Assembly (NCBI RefSeq): GCF_013394595.1
Contig: NZ_CP053348.1
Location: 1,762,001-1,826,000, forward strand
Length of the DNA: 64,000 nucleotides
Source: Winogradskyella forsetii
GTDB taxonomy: Bacteria; Bacteroidota; Bacteroidia; Flavobacteriales; Flavobacteriaceae
Reading direction: 5' to 3'
Numbering within the stretch: position 1 is the stretch's first letter; the number at the start of each line of letters is the position of its first letter. Under the pieces are notes generated by a model. It saw only the letters and a list, made by a program, of their open reading frames with translations, made no database searches and was not told the DNA's origin. Both the position numbers and the translations under genes were made by a program. Positions 35,145 to 45,843 of the stretch are shown here, in pieces.

Positions 35145-37520
35145 TTAAAATTTAAAATTATAAGAAATTGAAGGTACCATTCCAAAAATGGCTAAACGTA
35201 CGGCTTCATTCGTTCCAGTATCCCTGTTTTCCCTAAAGGATATACTGGCTGCATTTTTACGACCATAAACGTTGTAAACTCCAAACACCCATTCGCCTTT
35301 AAATCCTTTGGTACTCTCTTGTTTTGGGTTAAAATTTGCAGAAATATCCAAGCGATGATATGTCGGTAATCTACTGGAGTTTCTGGCTTCGTAATTTGGG
35401 ATTACCAAGCCATTGTACTCGTATTGACCGTTGGGATAGGTGGTAGGCTGCCCTGTTTGAAATAAGAAATTTGAACTAAACGACCACTTTTTGTTCAACT
35501 CATAGCTTCCTGTCAAGGAAATATCATGGGTTTTGTCATAAGCCGTATTATACCATTGGCCATTACTGATTCCTGTTTCCACGGGAGTTCTTCCTGGCGT
35601 TCTTTGTTCGGACTTAGACAACGTATATGCCAGCCAACCTGTAAACCTGCCTTCATTTTTTCTAAACAGAACTTCCAATCCGTATGCTCTTGCTTCACCA
35701 TTCAAGATAACCTGCTCTATGGCATCATTGGCTATTAAATTGGCACCATCCACATAATCGATTCGGTTTTTAATGGTTTTATAGAAGCTTTCAACCTCTA
35801 AGGAAAATGTATTGTCTTTAATGGTTCTAAAGTATCCAACAGCAACTTGATCCAACAATTGTGGTTTCACATATTTACCACTAGGCGTCCACACATCTAA
35901 AGGCGTAGGAGAGTTGGTATTGGATAATAAATGCAAATATTGGCTCATTCGGTTGTAACTGGCCTTAACCGATGAATTATCGTTAAGCTGATAGGCAATT
36001 GCCAATCTAGGTTCAATATTTGAAAACGATTCTATGACATCACTTCTGTTAAAAGTTTCTGTACCGATTGGTTCTGCTTTTTCATAGATGCCAATGGCTT
36101 CATTAAATGTTAAAGCAGAATTGTTTTCATAAATATTTAATTCATCTTGTCCCAAACGATGAAACGTACTGAAACGTGCGCCATAACTTACAGAAAGCTT
36201 GTTACTTAATTTATGCTCAGCATCTAGATATATGGCATTTTCAAAAGCATATTTATCAATTAATTTATAAGGGTTGATCCCTGAACTTTCAGTTGTCGGA
36301 TTGATATCACCAGGATTAAACTTATAGTAAATGCTGTTTAGTCCATATTCAAGTTTAAAATTATTGTTGATGTAATGTTTGAAATCGTATTTCAGATTAA
36401 AGTTTCTTATACCAGACTCCCAATCAAATTCAACAAAAGTTAATTTTAAACCGTAATAGTAATCGGAATAAATTAAGGATAGATTAGAAAATAATTTATC
36501 TGAAAACAAATGATTCCACCTAAAATTAATAACCGTATTCCCAAATGTGTTTTCAAAACTGTCTGAGATTTCAAAGACATCCCTGCCAAAATAACCTGAT
36601 AAGTAAACATTATTGTTTTTATTGATATTGTAGCTAAGTTTAGTGTTTAAATCGTAGAAATAAGCTTTACTATCAATATCAAAAAGTGGCAGGAACAAGT
36701 GCGCATAACTACTTCGGCCACCAACCAAAAAAGAACCCTTCTCCTTTACTATAGGACCTTCAGCTAATAAACGACTGGAAATTAAGCCGATGCCACCATT
36801 CATGTGAAATGTATTGCTATTGCCTTCTTTTTGGTAAATATCCAAAACAGAAGATACGCGACCGCCATATTTGGCAGGTATTCCGCCTTTATATAGTTTA
36901 AGGTCTTTGATCGCATCTGGATTAAAAACCGAAAAGAAACCAAAAAGATGGGACGAGTTAAATATGGTGGCTTCATCTAAAAGAATTAAATTTTGGTCAG
37001 CCGCTCCACCTCTTACATTAAAGCCAGAAGAGCCTTCGCCAGCATTGGTAACACCTGGTAACAATGTTATGGATTTTATAACATCAACTTCACCCAAAAC
37101 CACTGGCATATTCTTTATGGTTTTAATTGATAAAGAATTCACGCTCATTTGTGGTTTTTTAATGTTCAGTTTTTCGATATCTTCAGTCACAACAACTTCA
37201 TCCAAACTTTCGGCAGCTTCCTCAAGTTTATAGTTTTTTGTCACATTATCGTTAAGTTCTAAGGTCTCTGAAATGGTTTTAAAACCTAAATAACTTATTT
37301 GTATGTCATAAGTGCCTGATGGTAAGGTGATAGAGTAGAATCCGTATTCATTGGTCACTGTTCCTGTTTGTAATTCTGGGATTATAATGTTCACACCAAT
37401 AAGGGTTTCATTACTAAGAATATCGGTTATGGTGCCGCTAAGTGTAAATTTGTCTTGAGCTTGAAGTCCGAATACATTGAGCAATAAACAGAGGATAAAA
37501 CCTCTAAGAAGTAATTTCAT
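35145..37520 (-). CDS. TonB-dependent outer-membrane receptor with CarboxypepD-reg domain
   Basis: A 791-residue receptor: signal peptide (residues 1-21), carboxypeptidase-regulatory-like domain (about 25-110), plug domain (about 120-230, with GSSGFNVRGGAADQNLILLDEA and PAKYGGRVSSVLDI), then a 22-strand barrel ending in phenylalanine. It imports a large or scarce ligand using energy from TonB-ExbBD. Its partner is the DUF4249 lipoprotein 3 bp downstream. This class is distinct from SusC, since no SusD gene is near. No metal box or other operator is evident upstream. Confidence 0.9.
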   Translation of the reverse strand: MKLLLRGFILCLLLNVFGLQAQDKFTLSGTITDILSNETLIGVNIIIPELQTGTVTNEYGFYSITLPSGTYDIQISYLGFKTISETLELNDNVTKNYKLEEAAESLDEVVVTEDIEKLNIKKPQMSVNSLSIKTIKNMPVVLGEVDVIKSITLLPGVTNAGEGSSGFNVRGGAADQNLILLDEATIFNSSHLFGFFSVFNPDAIKDLKLYKGGIPAKYGGRVSSVLDIYQKEGNSNTFHMNGGIGLISSRLLAEGPIVKEKGSFLVGGRSSYAHLFLPLFDIDSKAYFYDLNTKLSYNINKNNNVYLSGYFGRDVFEISDSFENTFGNTVINFRWNHLFSDKLFSNLSLIYSDYYYGLKLTFVEFDWESGIRNFNLKYDFKHYINNNFKLEYGLNSIYYKFNPGDINPTTESSGINPYKLIDKYAFENAIYLDAEHKLSNKLSVSYGARFSTFHRLGQDELNIYENNSALTFNEAIGIYEKAEPIGTETFNRSDVIESFSNIEPRLAIAYQLNDNSSVKASYNRMSQYLHLLSNTNSPTPLDVWTPSGKYVKPQLLDQVAVGYFRTIKDNTFSLEVESFYKTIKNRIDYVDGANLIANDAIEQVILNGEARAYGLEVLFRKNEGRFTGWLAYTLSKSEQRTPGRTPVETGISNGQWYNTAYDKTHDISLTGSYELNKKWSFSSNFLFQTGQPTTYPNGQYEYNGLVIPNYEARNSSRLPTYHRLDISANFNPKQESTKGFKGEWVFGVYNVYGRKNAASISFRENRDTGTNEAVRLAIFGMVPSISYNFKF

Positions 37521-37612
37521 ATGCGATGAATATTGTAGTTTGATTGGTACTGTGTTTCTACTAAAAACGATTAACCTATAACGTTGTTACACTAAAAGTA
37601 AATTAAAACATA

Positions 37613-37640
37613 AAAAAAGCTTCCCTAAAGAAGCTTTTTT
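37613..37640 (-). terminator. Bidirectional terminator downstream of icd
   Basis: AAAAAAGCTTC (37613-37623) pairs with GAAGCTTTTTT (37630-37640) around a 6-nt loop, giving an 11-bp stem with a T-run on both strands. It lies 22 bp beyond the icd stop codon. Confidence 0.85.
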
Positions 37641-37661
37641 AACATAACCTTAATCTAAGGA

Positions 37662-39992
<2,331 letters not shown>

Positions 39993-40032
39993 TTAAGGAA
40001 TCTGTAAATTACAGAAGAAATCCATTAAATTA

Positions 40033-40605
40033 TTATTTTATCTTTATTTTGAAGGCTTCTAGCAGTCCCAAAATATTTTCTTTTGAAAAAGATGCATTCT
40101 TAATTTGATTGATGGAAGGGTTAATATTGAAATTAAAAGCCGAAGTAAAATCCGTATGTTCTAGGTTGGTTCTGTCGAAAGTGGAGTTACTTAAATCACA
40201 GTCCTTAAAGACCACGTGTTTGGCTTCGCTTTCTGTGAAATCCACTTGATGCATTATACAATTTGAAAATTGCGTATGATTGATTTTTAGTTGGTAGAAA
40301 CTACTTAAATTCAAGGTGCAATTTTGAAACTTGAAGGACAACAAAAAGGCATTACAATTTTGAAATAAAACTCCTAGAATTTTACAATCTTTAAAGTTAA
40401 CAGCGTTGAAGGTTGTATGCATCACATTAACATTACTAAAATTACAATCCACAAAATCACATTCCAAAAAATTAATATTGGAGAGGTCGGAGTTTTCAAA
40501 ATTACAATTGGTAAACGTGCATTCCATATATTCTGCTTTTGGGAGCGGATTGTTTGTATAATCTTTTGAGTTGAAGTTTTGATTGTCCGTTAATGGTGGG
40601 TTCAT
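40033..40605 (-). CDS. Pentapeptide-repeat protein
   Basis: A 190-residue protein made almost wholly of A(D/N)LXX-type pentapeptides in the Cys/Phe-rich variant (CNFENSDLSNINFLECDF, CNFSNVNVMHTTFNAVNF, and so on), which folds into a right-handed quadrilateral beta-helix. It has no signal peptide or membrane helix. Some members (Qnr, MfpA, McbG) mimic DNA and protect gyrase; others have no known role, and nothing here tells which applies. It is preceded at 40683-40730 by a strong terminator on the same strand, so its expression may depend on read-through or on a promoter inside the 78-bp gap. Confidence 0.85.
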   Translation of the reverse strand: MNPPLTDNQNFNSKDYTNNPLPKAEYMECTFTNCNFENSDLSNINFLECDFVDCNFSNVNVMHTTFNAVNFKDCKILGVLFQNCNAFLLSFKFQNCTLNLSSFYQLKINHTQFSNCIMHQVDFTESEAKHVVFKDCDLSNSTFDRTNLEHTDFTSAFNFNINPSINQIKNASFSKENILGLLEAFKIKIK

Positions 40606-41300
40606 GTTGGTAGCGTACTAAATGATTTGATCTGTTTGAGATCCTGAAATAAGTTCAGGATGACGAAATTAGAAATTTAGTCAAAAAAAAAGCCATATCA
40701 CTCAGATAAAATCTGCGCTGACATGGCTTTCATAGAAACAGTACTAACGTGACCTACTTAGCTTGCACTAACACAACTGAATGACCTAAGTCAACAGTTT
40801 TTCGGTTCAAGGGTTTCTGTTTCAAATTCGAAACAGTTCATATCTTTCAAAATGTATTGACCTGATATTACTTTGTTTCTTAGGTCTGTTTTTCTTGATG
40901 TTTTCCTAAAATACTCGCATAAACGAAAATTAGGTTTAAAACATTGCTCGTCCTTTTCGTGTTCACTTTCGGTTCCACTACTTCTTCGGAGCTTTCCACT
41001 TTAACACTACAACCTGCCGAAACATGTTATATTCTTAAAGCTTCATGATTATTTCACAAACACTTGCTTTCACAAGTTGCTACATAACCTCAAAAAACAA
41101 CCTCAATACATAAAGAACGAATCTCTAGTAACAATTTAACATTAATTTGAAATGAATTTCAATCCCGATAATTATCGGAACAAACACAAAGGTTTGTTGT
41201 TAATTGTTTTACTAAATTAAGAAATTATTTCGAGAAACGGCAGTGTTTTAACATTTTAGATATCAACAGATTATAAACCGTAGTTATTAACAATTGTTTA
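40606..41300 (-). ncRNA. Gene-free region with a probable unidentified minus-strand RNA
   Basis: This 700-bp stretch between the pentapeptide-repeat gene and the rplS terminator holds no normal coding gene. On the minus strand it contains a hairpin CTGTTTC-GAATTT-GAAACAG (about 40836-40817), other short stems and a strong terminal hairpin with a nine-T run at 40730-40683. Since rplS has its own terminator at 41308-41334, a separate transcript is likely. Short frames exist (a 15-codon ORF at 41025-40978 starting MFRQ, and a 16-codon ORF at 40841-40791 starting MNCFEFET); a 76-codon open stretch includes the second but has no good start. It does not match the tmRNA tag or RNase P core motifs as I know them. 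Confidence 0.4.
40683..40730 (-). terminator. Strong Rho-independent terminator of the unidentified RNA
   Basis: AAAGCCAT (minus strand from 40730) pairs with ATGGCTTT (ending 40689), with an inner CAGAT/ATCTG stem and TGA/TCA pairs. A run of nine T follows, interpreting 40691-40683 on the minus strand. It lies 78 bp before the pentapeptide-repeat start codon and could act as an attenuator. Confidence 0.8.
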
Positions 41301-41307
41301 TAACAAG

Positions 41308-41334
41308 AAGAGCCTTCTTAAACAGAAGGCTCTT
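41308..41334 (-). terminator. Terminator hairpin of rplS
   Basis: AAGAGCCTTCT and AGAAGGCTCTT form an 11-bp stem with a 5-nt loop, 23 bp after the rplS stop codon. The T-run after it is short on the minus strand. Confidence 0.75.
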
Positions 41335-41356
41335 TATTGTAATATATAAGTTGGAA

Positions 41357-41707
41357 TTATCTTCTAACTTCCTTGATTCTTGCTTTTTTACCAGTAAGAC
41401 CTCTAAAGTAGTAAATTCTAGCTCTACGTACTTTACCACGTTTGTTAACTTCTACTTTTTGCAACGCAGGTAAATTAACTGGGAAGATACGTTCTACACC
41501 AATTGTTCCTGACATTTTACGGATGGTAAACGTTTCAGAAGATCCAGTTCCTTTACGTTGTAATACGACACCTCTAAAAAACTGGGTACGTACTTTTTCA
41601 CCTTCTCTAATTTCGTAGTAAACTGTGATGGTATCACCAGCTCCAAATTCTGGAAAGTCTTTACGGGTTACAAATTCGTCTTGTACAAATTTTACTAAAG
41701 AATTCAT
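41357..41707 (-). CDS. rplS: 50S ribosomal protein L19
   Basis: A 116-residue protein with the L19 landmarks FGAGDTITVYYEIREGEKVRTQ, FRGVVLQRKGTG, SETFTIRKMSGTIGVERIFPV and RRARIYYFRGLTGKKARIKE. It sits at the interface of the two ribosomal subunits. It follows trmD on the same strand, as in most bacteria, but with a 186-bp gap that contains its own perfect -7 element (41788-41781), so it is at least partly transcribed separately. Confidence 0.97.
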   Translation of the reverse strand: MNSLVKFVQDEFVTRKDFPEFGAGDTITVYYEIREGEKVRTQFFRGVVLQRKGTGSSETFTIRKMSGTIGVERIFPVNLPALQKVEVNKRGKVRRARIYYFRGLTGKKARIKEVRR

Positions 41708-41780
41708 TTTCTTTTATTTATAATAGTTGATTCAAAGCAACATTCACGATTCTCGCCAGAGGTTGGTCCAAATTGGTTTG

Positions 41781-41788
41781 CAAAAGTA
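41781..41788 (-). promoter_or_regulatory. Housekeeping -7 element of rplS
   Basis: TACTTTTG on the minus strand is an exact TANNTTTG match. The predicted start near 41776 gives a 69-nt leader, long enough to hold regulatory structure. Confidence 0.5.
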
Positions 41789-41893
41789 GTACTTTTTTGC
41801 ATATTCACAATACTTTATGCTTTATTTTTGGTATAAAGTTTTAACTTGAAAAACCAGGTTTGTTCTTCTGTGATCCGTCTTCCGTCACCTTTG

Positions 41894-42571
41894 TCATTCG
41901 TCCAAAAGATCTGGTCGTCGTTGCTTAGTTCTTTTATAGGCTTCTTCCTCTCTCCATTTTTCAATTTTGGCAAAGTTACCACTGAATAGCACTTCCGGCA
42001 CTTTCATACCGTCGTATTCCCTGGGTTTGGTATAAATTGGTGGTGCCAATAAACCATCTTGAAACGAATCGGTTAGGGCAGAGGTCTCATTTCCCAATAC
42101 GCCAGGAATTAAACGAATTACCGCATCACATAAAACGGCTGCGCCCAATTCGCCTCCAGAAAGGACGTAATCGCCAATGGAAATTTCACGTGTGATGAAT
42201 TTATCGCGCACACGTTGGTCCACACCTTTATAATGTCCGCAGAGAATAATAATGTTTTCCTTTAAAGAAGTCTGGTTGGCAATGCTTTGGTTGAGTTGCT
42301 CGCCATCTGGTGTCATATATATAATCTCGTCGTAATGACGCTCGTTTTGCAATTTGGTAATACACTTATCAATAGGTGCAATGCTCATCACCATGCCTGC
42401 GCCACCTCCGAACTGGGTATCATCAACCGATTTGTAACCTCCAGTTGCAAAATCCCTTAAATTATGTAAATGGACTTCTACCAAACCGGCTTCAATGGCA
42501 CGTTTTAGAATTGAAGCTTCAAACGGACTTTTTAAAAGTTCTGGTAATACGGTGATGATGTCTATGCGCAT
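41894..42571 (-). CDS. trmD: tRNA (guanine-37-N1)-methyltransferase
   Basis: A 225-residue SPOUT-class methyltransferase that uses S-adenosylmethionine to methylate G37 next to the anticodon and so prevent +1 frameshifting. The trefoil-knot motifs [14 protein letters not shown] and [27 protein letters not shown] are intact, as is the early GGGAGM(V) stretch. The start ATG at 42571 follows a perfect -7 element (42599-42592) with a 16-nt leader. It lies upstream of rplS as expected. Confidence 0.97.
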   Translation of the reverse strand: MRIDIITVLPELLKSPFEASILKRAIEAGLVEVHLHNLRDFATGGYKSVDDTQFGGGAGMVMSIAPIDKCITKLQNERHYDEIIYMTPDGEQLNQSIANQTSLKENIIILCGHYKGVDQRVRDKFITREISIGDYVLSGGELGAAVLCDAVIRLIPGVLGNETSALTDSFQDGLLAPPIYTKPREYDGMKVPEVLFSGNFAKIEKWREEEAYKRTKQRRPDLLDE

Positions 42572-42591
42572 GATGTTGTCAAAATTGAGTG

Positions 42592-42599
42592 CAAAGATA
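42592..42599 (-). promoter_or_regulatory. Housekeeping -7 element of trmD
   Basis: TATCTTTG on the minus strand matches TANNTTTG exactly, with a predicted start near 42587 and a 16-nt leader. Confidence 0.6.
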
Positions 42600-42639
42600 G
42601 GCTTTATTGGTATTAATTTGAATGCCGTTTCAGAAGCAA

Positions 42640-43638
42640 TTAATCATTCCCATAAACTAGGTCTAGAAATTCCGACTTCTCTAATTTTCCGAAATAGTTT
42701 TGAATTGATACATTTTCTAGTTTCTTATTGATTTCATGTTTGTCATAAGGCACACCAATGAGTAGATCTTCTATTTCTGAAACGGGTTGCCTTCCAAAAA
42801 AATCACCAAAGATTTTAAGGTCTGAAATATGCCCTTTTTCCACAAAAATACGAAGGTCAATTTCTCCTATCGGAAAACGTTTATTGCGTTGAATATTGAA
42901 TTTAGGTGAACGGCCAAAATTCCAGTCCCATAAATCATACTTTTCGGCTTTTAATTCATGGACGGCTTTCCATTCGGTTTCGGTTAACTTATAAGTTTCA
43001 AAGGGTTCGCTGGCTTCATATAGTCCAATGAGTAATTGTTTTTTAAAGTCGGACATTGAAATTGGCCTCTCTAAAAAATCACTGATATTTGCCACACGAC
43101 TTCTCACGGATTTATGACCTTTAGATTGAATTTTACTCATTTTTACTTGAAGCGCTTTTACCACTTCCGTCATCTCCGTATCGAATAATAGTGTGCCATG
43201 ACTAATCATCCGTTTTCCTGTGGAAAATTGTGCTGTTCCAGAGATTTTCTTCTCATCTACTAAAATATCATTTCGTCCTTTTAGTTCGGCAGCAACTCCC
43301 ATAGCATTCAATACACGGATGACAGGTGCTGTAAACTTTTTAAAATTGCTGATGCTTTTTCCATCGTGATTGGTAATAAAACTAAAGTTCAGATTTCCTA
43401 AATCGTGATACACCGCGCCACCACCAGAAATACGTCGAACCACATGGATGTTATTGGCTTCTATATAGTCTTGGTTGATTTCTTCCAAAGTATTTTGGTT
43501 ACGTCCAATAATAATGGATGGCTCGTTGATATAGAACAACAAGTAATCTGTGGACTTATCAAAATGTCTTAAGGCATATTCTTCTAAGGCTAAGTTTAAT
43601 TTTGGATTAGTATGGCCTTCATTGTCAATAAAAATCAT
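42640..43638 (-). CDS. lplA: Lipoate-protein ligase A
   Basis: A 332-residue enzyme that activates free lipoate with ATP and attaches it to lysines of 2-oxoacid dehydrogenase E2 subunits and GcvH. The lipoyl-AMP site is visible as [21 protein letters not shown] and the catalytic lysine region as [17 protein letters not shown], followed by the accessory C-terminal domain. A perfect -7 element (43671-43664) lies 21 nt plus start-site spacing upstream. It allows salvage of lipoate; no lipB or lipA gene is present in the window. Confidence 0.93.
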   Translation of the reverse strand: MIFIDNEGHTNPKLNLALEEYALRHFDKSTDYLLFYINEPSIIIGRNQNTLEEINQDYIEANNIHVVRRISGGGAVYHDLGNLNFSFITNHDGKSISNFKKFTAPVIRVLNAMGVAAELKGRNDILVDEKKISGTAQFSTGKRMISHGTLLFDTEMTEVVKALQVKMSKIQSKGHKSVRSRVANISDFLERPISMSDFKKQLLIGLYEASEPFETYKLTETEWKAVHELKAEKYDLWDWNFGRSPKFNIQRNKRFPIGEIDLRIFVEKGHISDLKIFGDFFGRQPVSEIEDLLIGVPYDKHEINKKLENVSIQNYFGKLEKSEFLDLVYGND

Positions 43639-43663
43639 AAGGTATTTTTGGTTTAATTTCCAA

Positions 43664-43671
43664 CAAAGATA
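43664..43671 (-). promoter_or_regulatory. Housekeeping -7 element of lplA
   Basis: TATCTTTG on the minus strand, identical to the trmD element. The predicted start near 43659 gives a 21-nt leader. Confidence 0.55.
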
Positions 43672-43722
43672 AAGAAATTGGGTATGGTTAATGGGCTGAG
43701 CAAAGTGAGTGCAGCTTAAGAC

Positions 43723-44676
43723 CTAGTCACTTGATGGGTCATTTAAAAAGGCTTGCATTTTTTTATTGACCATTTCAGCTTGATCGATAGATAGAAAGTG
43801 GCCTGCATTTGGGATCACTTCTCCTTTTCCTTTTGGAAGTTCGTTGGCGATTTTTACGGTTTTTTTTGTATTGATCATATCATCATCGCCAATTAAAACC
43901 AAAATAGGCATTTGTAAAGATTTTAGTTCGCTATCAGAGAAAGGCTTCATACTCGCCATAAATTTGTTTTCCAAATCTTTTTTGATCCCAATTCTATATT
44001 GCTTTAAGTACACCTCACTAATATTAGCAGCGTTGCTGGACATACTTTCTAAACTTTGCGATATTTGTTTTTCTTTTGAAGAAAATAGGGATACTATATT
44101 TTTAAGTAAATCTGTACTTGGTCTAATCCATGTGAAGGTTTGCGCAGGACTTAATAATACCAAGCTTTTTATCTTTTCTTGATGCTTTAAGGCCAAATTA
44201 ACGGCTAGCCAACCACCTTTTGAAGCGCCAATGACATGAAAGCTATCCAATTCCAAAACGAACAAAACTTCCTTATACCAATCGATTACTTTTTCAACAC
44301 TTTCAATATCGTTATACAAATAGGACTTTCCGGGTTCTAAAATAAAGTCAATGGCAAACACACGATGGTTTTCAGTCAATGCTTCGATATTTGGATACCA
44401 CATGGTAGAACTTGCATTCATACCGTGAAGTAAGACCACAGGTTCTCCGTTTTTAGGACCGCTCACAATGACATGCGCAATACCATTAGTTGTGGTAATG
44501 TATAATTCTTCAAAATCAACATTCCACAATTTTAATGATTCGTCGTAAGCCTCATAATAAGCTTTATCAGCAGCAGAAGCTTTTTCTATATAGTCTGGAG
44601 TTTTTTTATAATTATTGTAATTGTCAGTACAACTCATAAATAAAATAGAAAACGAAAGCCATAAAAATAGTTTCAT
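43723..44676 (-). CDS. Alpha/beta-hydrolase lipoprotein
   Basis: A 317-residue hydrolase from the ATG at 44676, which gives a lipoprotein signal ending LFMSC. A further in-frame ATG at 44721 would add 15 residues ahead of the signal and is less likely. The oxyanion HG motif (VVLLHGMNAS), nucleophile elbow GASKGG with the catalytic Ser, Asp in GDDDM and His in NAGHFLS make a complete triad. The substrate may be an ester or amide; members of this group are often annotated only as alpha/beta hydrolases. The upstream region has a (TA)8 tract at 44723-44739. Confidence 0.85.
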   Translation of the reverse strand: MKLFLWLSFSILFMSCTDNYNNYKKTPDYIEKASAADKAYYEAYDESLKLWNVDFEELYITTTNGIAHVIVSGPKNGEPVVLLHGMNASSTMWYPNIEALTENHRVFAIDFILEPGKSYLYNDIESVEKVIDWYKEVLFVLELDSFHVIGASKGGWLAVNLALKHQEKIKSLVLLSPAQTFTWIRPSTDLLKNIVSLFSSKEKQISQSLESMSSNAANISEVYLKQYRIGIKKDLENKFMASMKPFSDSELKSLQMPILVLIGDDDMINTKKTVKIANELPKGKGEVIPNAGHFLSIDQAEMVNKKMQAFLNDPSSD

Positions 44677-44722
44677 AAAGGGTTTTGTGAATTTTTTTAA
44701 ATCTAGGGATTGCAAGAGCACT

Positions 44723-44739
44723 TATATATATATATATAT
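44723..44739. repeat. (TA)8 dinucleotide tract
   Basis: An uninterrupted TA run lies 47 bp upstream of the hydrolase start codon, in the place where promoter elements would be expected. Slippage there could alter promoter spacing, but there is no direct sign that it does. Confidence 0.6.
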
Positions 44740-44833
44740 TGTGATTTATTTAAAAGACTCATATTTGACCAAGATTACAAGTCCTTTAATAAAATATCAA
44801 TGCTGCCTTGCTTCTTACTTAGCACATTATTTG

Positions 44834-45439
44834 TTAGGCATAGTTTTTTATCCAAGTTTGCATAATTTCAATTAATTCATTGAATGGAATAGCCCAAATA
44901 TTCTCAGGATTCAAATCTTCAGATTCCATTTGTTCTTTAAAATCAAAATTAAATTCATTATATGCATCCCAAATCACTTTAGAACTATTGGTGTCACGTC
45001 TTGGAAAAATAGTTTTGTACCAATTCCTTATCACTTTTACAAGTTCATAAGGTTCATTGTTATGAGAAAATATGTCTTGTCCAGAGATATCAGACATGAC
45101 TTCTTTAAATCTATAGGGTTCTTTTTCAAGAATCATATATTTTTTATTCTTCCTTAGGTAAGTCTTACATCCAACATCAATACCTAGTTCAAATGGCATA
45201 TTGAATCTGGGAAGATCGCCTTTGGAAATAGGTTCTATTCTACTAATGTCATGAATCGAATACCTGCAATTCTCAATTAATTTTTTTATTTCGTGAACTC
45301 TTATGTCATCTGAATTCTGAGTTTGAGAAATTTTAGGTCTCAATTTTAAATATATGACAGTAAAAAGAAGTGATTTCAATAATGGGTAGTAGTCGTCGTC
45401 AAATGGACAATTAATAAAAATATTATCATTATACGCCAC
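44834..45439 (-). CDS. Putative nucleoside deoxyribosyltransferase-like protein
   Basis: A 201-residue soluble protein from a GTG at 45439, which gives the N-terminus MAYNDNIFINCPFDDDYYPL. The frame is open to an ATG at 45472 inside the previous gene. The motifs FINCPFD, CRYSIHDISRIEP, PRFNMPFELGIDVG and MSDISGQDIFSHN recall a family of deoxyribosyltransferase/TIR-like proteins, some of which act as effectors in retron and other phage-defence loci. I make this link from memory of the motif pattern. No reverse transcriptase is nearby. The first 11 bp overlap the end of the DUF2188 gene, so the two are translationally coupled. Confidence 0.5.
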   Translation of the reverse strand: MAYNDNIFINCPFDDDYYPLLKSLLFTVIYLKLRPKISQTQNSDDIRVHEIKKLIENCRYSIHDISRIEPISKGDLPRFNMPFELGIDVGCKTYLRKNKKYMILEKEPYRFKEVMSDISGQDIFSHNNEPYELVKVIRNWYKTIFPRRDTNSSKVIWDAYNEFNFDFKEQMESEDLNPENIWAIPFNELIEIMQTWIKNYA

Positions 45440-45683
45440 TTTGAACAATTTTACCTTCTTTGTTATGAACAACCACTTTTGAAGCTTGACCTTTTTCTAC
45501 TAATGTTTTAGCGGCATCAATGGCCTCCTCAAGAGTGGTATAAGTATTTGAGGCTTTAATGTTTCCTTCTTTTTTAATTGCCCATGAAGCTGTTCCTCTA
45601 GTAGTAACATGTACTCTATGAGAATTGGTTTTGGCAGCTATTGCCATTTTTTTTATAATGGCAGATGTTCTAACTTTTGTCAT
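45429..45683 (-). CDS. DUF2188-type small protein
   Basis: An 84-residue basic protein. The segment HRVHVTTRGTASWAIKKEGNIKASNTYTTLEEAIDAAKTLVEK followed by VVVHNKEGKI fits DUF2188, a small beta-beta-alpha fold in which a phage- or plasmid-like 'W.vk..g...a......k.eAi..A' motif recurs. The function of the family is not known. A second Met at residue 13 is an alternative start. Its stop lies within the start of the deoxyribosyltransferase-like gene (11-bp overlap), which implies joint expression. Confidence 0.65.
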   Translation of the reverse strand: MTKVRTSAIIKKMAIAAKTNSHRVHVTTRGTASWAIKKEGNIKASNTYTTLEEAIDAAKTLVEKGQASKVVVHNKEGKIVQSGV

Positions 45684-45843
45684 CGTTTTTCAGTTTATTC
45701 TAATTAAAATATAAATTTATTAAATTCAATATTTCTTTCCTAGTTAAAGTACAATAATTATGACTGCCTACTTGGCTAAATACAATAGTAATCGCTATAA
45801 TTATCGAGATAACGCTGGGTTTTTTAAATACTCTGTGTATTGG

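Noticed and set aside
40782-40793. Palindrome TGACCTAAGTCA resembling an Fnr/Crp box
   Set aside because: No -7 element at 35 bp in either direction; it lies inside the presumed RNA, where it is more likely part of a stem.
40683-41100. tmRNA or RNase P RNA in the gap before rplS
   Set aside because: No ALAA-type tag reading frame, no tRNA-like ends and no GAGGAAAGTCC core could be found on either strand.
41165-41178. Perfect palindrome CCGATAATTATCGG as an operator
   Set aside because: Similar units are common between genes in flavobacteria and no start codon or -7 element is suitably placed.
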